Shown here: piece by piece, positions 13,808-18,871 of the stretch
Numbering within the stretch: position 1 is the first letter of the stretch
Layout of the letters: each line of letters starts with the position of its first letter
Assembly: GCF_036568665.1 (NCBI RefSeq)
Contig: NZ_DATCSD010000317.1
Span: 1-18,871, forward strand
Direction of reading: 5' to 3'
DNA from: Ohtaekwangia sp036568665
Lineage (GTDB): Bacteria; Bacteroidota; Bacteroidia; Cytophagales; Cyclobacteriaceae
DNA length: 18,871 bases
Translations under genes and position numbers: made by a program
The notes under the pieces: generated by a model
The model's input: the letters and a program-made list of their open reading frames with translations, nothing else
What the model was told of the DNA's origin: nothing
The model's database searches: none

Positions 13808-15690
13808 ATATATATACCTTGCTCCCATCCGGTATAATTGATGCCCTCGGCTGGACGCTGTTACACTCCCTGTGGCAAAGCCTGGTTATATTGGGCCTTG
13901 TATCGATCCTGCTAAAGATCATTCCGCTTGCTTCATCAGGCTATAGATATAGTGTAGCGCTCGCGGGTCTCGTGCTCACATTACTCGCAGGCATCACAAC
14001 CTTTAGTATACTCTACACCGCAGAAACAGCTTCATCGCCTGCCAGCCCTATATCTTTTATATACTTCTCTGCCGCCCACGCAGATGCAGCTCCAACGGAT
14101 TTACTATCCACCACTATTACATTTATACAACACAATCTTTTCTGGCTGGTAGTTGCCTGGCTGATTGGCGCTATACTTTTTATGACGCGTGTTATTGGCG
14201 GAGGTATATATGTAAGCCGCCTGCGCAAGGATGCTTCGCTGATTGATGGGTATTGGCATAACAAGGTTCAGGAGATAGCCGCCCAACTTACTATAGAACG
14301 CACTATACTATTGGCAGAGTCTGTACGCGTACAGGCACCTATAGTACTGGGATATATAAAACCGCTCATCATTATACCCACGGGTATGCTTACCGGCCTC
14401 ACCACCGCACAACTGGAAACTATATTTATCCACGAACTCACCCACATACGAAGACACGATTACCTGGTAAATCTCCTGCAACTGATCGTAGAAGCGATAT
14501 TCTTCTACAATCCGTTTGTGTGGAAGCTTTCGGCAATCATTCGCGATGAGCGTGAGCACTGCTGCGATGATGCTGTAGTAAAAACATCTGGCAATGCAGC
14601 TACCTATGCTACAGCATTGGTACAACTCGAAGAAGTACGTCTTGGCCAGGCAGGTATAGCCCTGTCGCTGGCAGAAAATAAAAATCAATTATTAAACCGA
14701 ATCAAACGACTTATGGAAAAATCAGTAAAGCACTATTCCGGGCGTGAGAGAATTATACCGGTTGTATTGCTGGTGCTCGGCTTGCTCTGCGCATCATGGC
14801 TAACGATCTCTGCCCGCACCAAGGAACATAACTTCTCAACCAAAGCTGGCTTCTTTGGTATTACACAAGACACCACCATCAAAACAAAAAAGAAGAATCG
14901 CCATATAGAAGCGCCACCTGCCATACCTGTTGAGCCGGTAGAACCTGTTGAAATTGAAAAAGCTGTTCCGGCTACGGAAGCTACAGGCCCCCTTTCTAGT
15001 ATAACTATAGACCCACCAATGATAACGGTAGATGTGCCGATTATAGCTATAGATGCACCTATCGTTATACCCAGTGTACCTTTTGATGCGATGGCGCCTC
15101 TGGCACCGATCAACGTTCAGCTCGATAGCATTCCTCCTATACCGGCATTCCATTTCGATTATGACATGAATAATTTTGCCCAGGAGTTTGAGAAAACGTT
15201 CAAGCAAAATTTCAGTGCGTTCTACAAAGACCATCAGAAAGACTTCGACAAGATGATGATGGATATCAAAGTCAAAATTGAGAATAAAGATCTCGAATCA
15301 CTCAAGCAAATGCAGGCCGATGCTATGGTGCAAATGAAAATTGCACAGGAGAATATGATGATTGCCAAGCAGCAAGCCCTGATCGCTCATCAGGATGCTG
15401 TTATGCAACAGTCAAAACAAATGCATGAGATGCAAGACCAGATGCTATCGCTGCAAAAAAATATGAAGGTGATGCAGGAGAATATGCAGAGTTTTGAAAA
15501 AGCATTAAAAGAAGAGCTTGTAAAAGATGGCTACCTGAAGAAAGATGAGAAGATCAACAACATTAACTGGAGCGACAATGATGTAGAGATAAACGGCTTC
15601 AAGATCAAAGACTCTGATATACCTAAATACCGCATGCTCCACGACAAGTTCTTTGATGAAAAGCAGCTTTCTATTAAAAAGACAGAATAA
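13804..15690 (+). CDS. BlaR1-like M56 membrane metalloprotease with non-canonical C-terminal region
   Basis: Partner of the BlaI-type repressor; M56 proteases cut themselves and lead to BlaI inactivation on sensing a signal. It has 628 residues. Membrane segments lie near 15-40, 48-72 and 112-136. The zinc motif HELTH is at 210-214, with the second motif E251-x3-D255 (DEREHCCDD). A further membrane segment is at 317-337. In classical BlaR1 a penicillin-binding domain follows. Here there is a Pro/Val/Glu stretch (about 365-390), a 7-residue tandem repeat (400-427), then a Met- and Gln-rich coiled coil (about 497-575) and a tail with KDGYLKKDEKINN and EINGFKIKD. No SxxK or KTG penicillin-binding motif is evident in the tail. 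The sensed signal is unknown, and beta-lactams seem unlikely. It overlaps blaI by four bases. Confidence 0.9.
   Translation: MNIYTLLPSGIIDALGWTLLHSLWQSLVILGLVSILLKIIPLASSGYRYSVALAGLVLTLLAGITTFSILYTAETASSPASPISFIYFSAAHADAAPTDLLSTTITFIQHNLFWLVVAWLIGAILFMTRVIGGGIYVSRLRKDASLIDGYWHNKVQEIAAQLTIERTILLAESVRVQAPIVLGYIKPLIIIPTGMLTGLTTAQLETIFIHELTHIRRHDYLVNLLQLIVEAIFFYNPFVWKLSAIIRDEREHCCDDAVVKTSGNAATYATALVQLEEVRLGQAGIALSLAENKNQLLNRIKRLMEKSVKHYSGRERIIPVVLLVLGLLCASWLTISARTKEHNFSTKAGFFGITQDTTIKTKKKNRHIEAPPAIPVEPVEPVEIEKAVPATEATGPLSSITIDPPMITVDVPIIAIDAPIVIPSVPFDAMAPLAPINVQLDSIPPIPAFHFDYDMNNFAQEFEKTFKQNFSAFYKDHQKDFDKMMMDIKVKIENKDLESLKQMQADAMVQMKIAQENMMIAKQQALIAHQDAVMQQSKQMHEMQDQMLSLQKNMKVMQENMQSFEKALKEELVKDGYLKKDEKINNINWSDNDVEINGFKIKDSDIPKYRMLHDKFFDEKQLSIKKTE
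15001..15084 (+). repeat. 21-bp tandem repeat within the blaR1-like gene (7 residues per unit)
   Basis: Four units of 21 bp encode ITIDPPM, ITVDVPI, IAIDAPI and the diverged VIPSVPF (residues 400-427). The register is exact at protein level while the DNA has drifted, so the repeat is old and probably selected. It forms a Pro-punctuated hydrophobic/Asp strand just after the last membrane segment. Confidence 0.6.
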
Positions 15691-15712
15691 TTACTTACTG
15701 CTTTCTGAAAAC

Positions 15713-15746
15713 AAAAAGGGCTTTCCAAATTAGAAAGCCCTTTTTT
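15713..15746. terminator. Bidirectional intrinsic terminator
   Basis: A perfect stem of GGGCTTTC (15718-15725) and GAAAGCCC (15733-15740) with a 7-base loop is flanked by five A on the left and six T on the right. It therefore ends both the blaI-blaR1 transcript (plus, stop at 15690) and the DUF2490 gene (minus, stop at 15763). Confidence 0.88.
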
Positions 15747-15762
15747 ATATATAGGTATATAT

Positions 15763-16536
15763 TTACTTCTTCGTCAGGTCGATATTATAGGTAAGCTGCA
15801 CCTGCACACCAACGTTGTTTTCTTGCATAGCGCCATTTGCTTTGATAAGCATCTGGTATAAAAATCCTCCCTGCAAAGCAAATGCGTTACTGAACTGATA
15901 GCCGGCACCAACAAACAAGCGGTTCTGGTCAGGTTCATGAAAAGTAACATTTTCACCCCAACTCAAAAAAGCTTCATCGTATACCGTAGCAAAATAAGTT
16001 TTCGGTTCTACTTTCGAATGATTGAGTGGCACCGTAGCCATGAATCTATAGCGCAGTCTGTTCTGATTCAGATCGTAGCCTTGATTTACCAGGCGATCTT
16101 CTGCATCGCGGGTATGCACCTGAATGAAGCGTTGCTCCAATCGCAGACGGTGACTGATACTTACCCGGCTGATGTGATGCTTGTAGGTTATCTGCTGGTA
16201 TATACGATGCTCGTTATTACCATAGGCTGCAGGCTGTTTGCCATAGCGGAAGTTCCAGGTATATACATACCCGAGAGGCATAAAAGAGAAATGTTTGTTC
16301 AGCGAGAAATCAACTCCTGTGCGCAATTGATATTGCATCGGTTGAAAATCCTGTGCCTGACGGAACTGTCCTTCCAGCAGAACAGTTGCACGTTGTGTTA
16401 CTTTCAAATTGGTGGTCAGAGCAATCCATTCAATAGATTGGTTAACGATCTGACGATTGGCAGGCTGTGCGAAACTAATCTGGAAGGCCGTGACCATAAG
16501 CAAGCCACAGAACCAACGTGAAGTTAATCTTACCAC
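15763..16536 (-). CDS. DUF2490 family protein
   Basis: A protein of 257 residues with an N-terminal signal peptide ending near Phe-Ala-Gln24. Alternating aromatic strands follow, as in small outer-membrane beta-barrels (RTGVDFSLNKHFSFMPLGYV, HRLRLEQRFIQ, RLRYRFMATVPLN). The end, VGVQVQLTYNIDLTKK, is an amphipathic terminal strand with a short tail. Length and pattern fit DUF2490, a family common in Bacteroidota with no established function. The start is a GTG at 16536; the frame is closed by a stop just upstream and the next ATG would cut the signal peptide short. It lies 149 bp downstream of the RND fusion-protein gene on the same strand and may be separately transcribed. Confidence 0.85.
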   Translation of the reverse strand: MVRLTSRWFCGLLMVTAFQISFAQPANRQIVNQSIEWIALTTNLKVTQRATVLLEGQFRQAQDFQPMQYQLRTGVDFSLNKHFSFMPLGYVYTWNFRYGKQPAAYGNNEHRIYQQITYKHHISRVSISHRLRLEQRFIQVHTRDAEDRLVNQGYDLNQNRLRYRFMATVPLNHSKVEPKTYFATVYDEAFLSWGENVTFHEPDQNRLFVGAGYQFSNAFALQGGFLYQMLIKANGAMQENNVGVQVQLTYNIDLTKK

Positions 16537-16685
16537 TTCGCTAAACTTTGTTTATTTATCACAAAGAAAGCGAGGCTAATATTACTGTATTTTTAAGCTT
16601 TTAACAGTTACATAACATTAAATTAACATTGGCCTGTTTTCTGCGAATGCCTTTCAGAAACGGCTTTTTTATACCCTGCAAATCA

Positions 16686-17816
16686 CTAATTTTTTATCGT
16701 AACAGCCTGTCCATTCCGAAGTTCTTCGCTTGCCGTTGCTGCGATGCGTTGACCTTCCCGGATCGGACCAAAAACCTCTACCAGCGAATCAAGTGTGTTG
16801 CCTTTTTGTACCGCCAGCCACTCAGCAACGTTCTCGCGGAGATTCACTACAAATGTACCCTCGGTGGATTGAATCAGGGCAGCACGAGGTACAAACAACG
16901 TAGGCTTGTTTCGCGACACCGGTAATTTTACTTCGGCATACATACCGGCTTTCAAATCGCCCGATCGGTTCTCGATATCAAACTCTGCTATCATGGTTCG
17001 ATTGTTCTCCTGAACGCTATTGCTGCTTCTGGCAAACATGGCTCTATACTCTTTCAATGGATCAGCCTGTACTGAAAATGTTACTGCGCTCTTATCAGGT
17101 ATAGAGTTGGAAAGATTTTCAGGTACCGCTACGGTAAGACGAAGTTTGGAACGATCTTCTACTACAAACATCGGCCGCGTATTTGACTCTGGTCCTACCA
17201 ACTCACCCGGACTTATATTCCGTTCAGTTACCGTACCATCGAAAGGTGCTATAACAGTGAGATAGCTCGCGAGTTGTGCCTGCGAAGTATACTGTGCTTT
17301 TGCTGCGAGTAAATTACTTTGCGCGGCCATCGTTAAGGCACTATCGGCCAGCATGCGCGAGTATGCCATGTCCAGTTCATTGGCAGATACAGCTCCGTTT
17401 GTGTGGCTCGTTTCCACCATTCGGGTATAGGTAAGTTTACTCGCTTTGTTCCTGGCTTTTTGTTCGATGAGTGTTGCTTCTGCAGAAGCTACCTGCGCCT
17501 GTGCCTGATTTAATGCCGACAGTAATTCTGGCGCTTCTAATGTAGCCAGCACCTGTCCTTTTTTTACAACGGTACCTCTATCGGCCCGCACGGTGCCTAC
17601 ATAGCCTTTTACTCTTGGAAATATAGTTACCTTGTTCCACGGCTTCAGTTCACCCGGCAACACTGCCTGCAACGAAGGCTGCAGACTCTTTACGGTAGTG
17701 GCTCGCACAACCGGCAATGCTATAGCTGTACTTTCTTTTTTCTCTTCGTGTTTACATGAAAGCAACACCGTAAAACTTACTGCGAGCAGAGGTGTGGAAA
17801 ATTTAGATATATACAT
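16686..17816 (-). CDS. RND efflux periplasmic adaptor (membrane-fusion protein), lipoprotein
   Basis: Links an RND permease in the inner membrane to an outer-membrane channel. The protein has 376 residues and a lipoprotein signal (Leu-Leu-Ser-Cys21). Then comes the first barrel-sandwich half (KGYVGTVRADRGTVVKKGQVL), an alpha-helical hairpin at about 95-180 rich in Ala and Gln, the second half (VIAPFDGTVTERNISPGELV), a beta-barrel (about 215-290) and a membrane-proximal domain with FVPRAALI near 310. This is the full HlyD/AcrA-type order. It begins 11 bp after the permease stop, so the operon order is permease then adaptor, the reverse of the common acrAB order. No outer-membrane channel gene is in view. 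The efflux substrate is not predictable. Confidence 0.93.
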   Translation of the reverse strand: MYISKFSTPLLAVSFTVLLSCKHEEKKESTAIALPVVRATTVKSLQPSLQAVLPGELKPWNKVTIFPRVKGYVGTVRADRGTVVKKGQVLATLEAPELLSALNQAQAQVASAEATLIEQKARNKASKLTYTRMVETSHTNGAVSANELDMAYSRMLADSALTMAAQSNLLAAKAQYTSQAQLASYLTVIAPFDGTVTERNISPGELVGPESNTRPMFVVEDRSKLRLTVAVPENLSNSIPDKSAVTFSVQADPLKEYRAMFARSSNSVQENNRTMIAEFDIENRSGDLKAGMYAEVKLPVSRNKPTLFVPRAALIQSTEGTFVVNLRENVAEWLAVQKGNTLDSLVEVFGPIREGQRIAATASEELRNGQAVTIKN

Positions 17817-17827
17817 ACGCTGTTCCT

Positions 17828-18871
17828 TTATTTTGATTGTGCGTGATTATAATATTTACTGTTATGATCTTCTGGGTCCAGCGATACCGACTCGAGCGAT
17901 GCCTTTTGTTGCACCAGTGTAAATACACCCGGTAGTATAAGTAACGAAGCCAACGTAGAGGCTATGAGTCCACCGATAACAGCCTGCCCCAGCGGAGCTA
18001 CCTGATCGCCACCTTCGCCTAAACCGGAAGCCATGGGTATCATACCGGCAATCATGGCGATACTCGTCATAAGTATAGGGCGTATACGACTTCCTGCTGC
18101 GAGCAATCCTGCCTGCTGTGCATCCTTTACTTCCAGGCGGAGATTCTCGGCATTGGTAATCATCAGAATAGCATTCGCTACCGATACACCTACCGACATG
18201 ATCATGCCCATATAGGATTGGAGGTTGAGTGTAGCTCCGAAGATCAACAGCATCACCAATGATCCGGCCAACACAGCCGGTACTGATGAAAGTATAGCAA
18301 GCGATAATTTGAACGACTGAAAATTAGCCGCCAGCAACAGAAAGATGATTACGATAGCAACAAACAAACCGCCTTGTAAACTATTGAGTGTTTCTGCCAG
18401 TAATTTTACCTGACCTTTAAATTCCACCACCATACCGCGTGGCAATGCACCGGCATCATCTATAGCTTTGGTTACTGCTTTGCTGGCAGTACCAAGATCT
18501 TTCTTATACAGGTTTGCTGTGATCGTTACAAGTCGGTTGGGACCGGAGCGATCGTACTGCCCAGGACCAACCTCTTCGGAGAAAGAAGCAACATCCTGTA
18601 ACGTGGGGTGAAGGTTGCCGCTCTGCAAAGGTATATTTGCTATATCATCTACCGAATTCATTTTATACTCCGGCACTTGCACCTGCACCTGGTAAGCAAG
18701 TCCTTTTGCATTATCGAGCCAAAGGTTTTTATCGGTGAAACGACTTGAAGATGTTGCTGCCACCAGCGACCTCGCTACTTGTGTAGGTGTAACACCTAAC
18801 TGGCCGGCACGCTCGCGATCCATATCAATGCGCAGTATCGGATATGCCAACGGCTGGGCTATCTGCACATC
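17828..18871 (-). CDS. RND efflux permease, C-terminal third (runs off the right edge)
   Basis: 347 residues are visible and the frame continues past 18871; a full RND pump has about 1,000 or more. The visible part holds the end of the periplasmic porter/docking domain (ILRIDMDRERAGQLGVTPTQ onwards), then the C-terminal bundle of membrane segments beginning at LFVAIVIIFLLLAANFQSFK. PAVLAGSLVMLLIFG, MGMIMSVGVSVANAILMITN, IRPILMTSIAMIAGMIPMA and the closing LASLLILPGVFTLV follow. At the site aligned with AcrB Lys940 (GLSAKNAIL) this protein has Ala (GVSVANAIL). That points away from the AcrB-like drug-pump subgroup. The adaptor gene follows after 11 bp. Confidence 0.93.
   Translation of the reverse strand, partial: DVQIAQPLAYPILRIDMDRERAGQLGVTPTQVARSLVAATSSSRFTDKNLWLDNAKGLAYQVQVQVPEYKMNSVDDIANIPLQSGNLHPTLQDVASFSEEVGPGQYDRSGPNRLVTITANLYKKDLGTASKAVTKAIDDAGALPRGMVVEFKGQVKLLAETLNSLQGGLFVAIVIIFLLLAANFQSFKLSLAILSSVPAVLAGSLVMLLIFGATLNLQSYMGMIMSVGVSVANAILMITNAENLRLEVKDAQQAGLLAAGSRIRPILMTSIAMIAGMIPMASGLGEGGDQVAPLGQAVIGGLIASTLASLLILPGVFTLVQQKASLESVSLDPEDHNSKYYNHAQSK

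Noticed and set aside
16649..16670. Plus-strand hairpin GCCTTT/AAACGGC followed by six T
   Set aside because: The stem is short with a bulge and a 3-base loop, and no plus-strand transcript is expected there. It is too weak to call a terminator.

Overview
The window reads as chromosomal DNA of a member of the Bacteroidota, probably Cytophagales or Chitinophagales; I cannot place it more closely. The reasons are a SusC/SusD outer-membrane pair with an ECF sigma factor and FecR-type anti-sigma factor, a DUF2490 protein, a Tgt without zinc cysteines, mostly absent Shine-Dalgarno sequences, and TTG/TAnnTTTG-like promoters. It holds eleven complete protein genes and one partial gene at each edge. 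I see no tRNA, rRNA, CRISPR array or insertion sequence.

Left part (1-8155, all on the minus strand) is a nutrient-uptake locus. In transcription order it runs: ECF sigma factor, intrinsic terminator, fecR-like anti-sigma gene, susC (with an N-terminal STN signalling domain), susD, intrinsic terminator, then an FG-GAP/VCBS lipoprotein cut by the window edge. The likely logic is that substrate binding to SusC is signalled through its STN domain to FecR, which releases the sigma factor. The regions upstream of the sigma gene and of fecR share a composite motif. A plus-strand intrinsic terminator sits in the susC leader, where no plus-strand protein gene exists, and suggests a cis-antisense small RNA.

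Centre (8156-8931) has no protein gene I believe in. It holds a strong candidate for a structured non-coding RNA of about 375 nt on the minus strand (8412-8787). The support is a promoter match, pairing between the two ends, several GC-rich hairpins and an oriented intrinsic terminator. It diverges from a LacI-family regulator (8932-9996) whose promoter region carries nested palindromes typical of LacI operators, so autoregulation is likely.

Right-centre (10098-13287) is a housekeeping plus-strand run: tgt (queuosine tRNA modification), an LptF/LptG lipopolysaccharide-export permease and an EamA/DMT transporter, with gaps of 18 and 7 bp. Next is a BlaI/BlaR1-type regulatory pair (13421-15690). 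Its promoter is bracketed by two matching palindromes. The BlaR1-like protease has no penicillin-binding sensor domain; it ends in a 7-residue tandem repeat, a methionine-rich coiled coil and a small conserved-looking tail. A bidirectional terminator separates it from the last block.

Right end (15763-18871, minus strand) holds a DUF2490 outer-membrane-type protein and an RND efflux operon in the order permease (partial) then membrane-fusion lipoprotein.

Most worth following up: the 8412-8787 RNA, the antisense terminator in the susC leader, and the BlaI/BlaR1 variant with its own operators and an unexplained sensor region.
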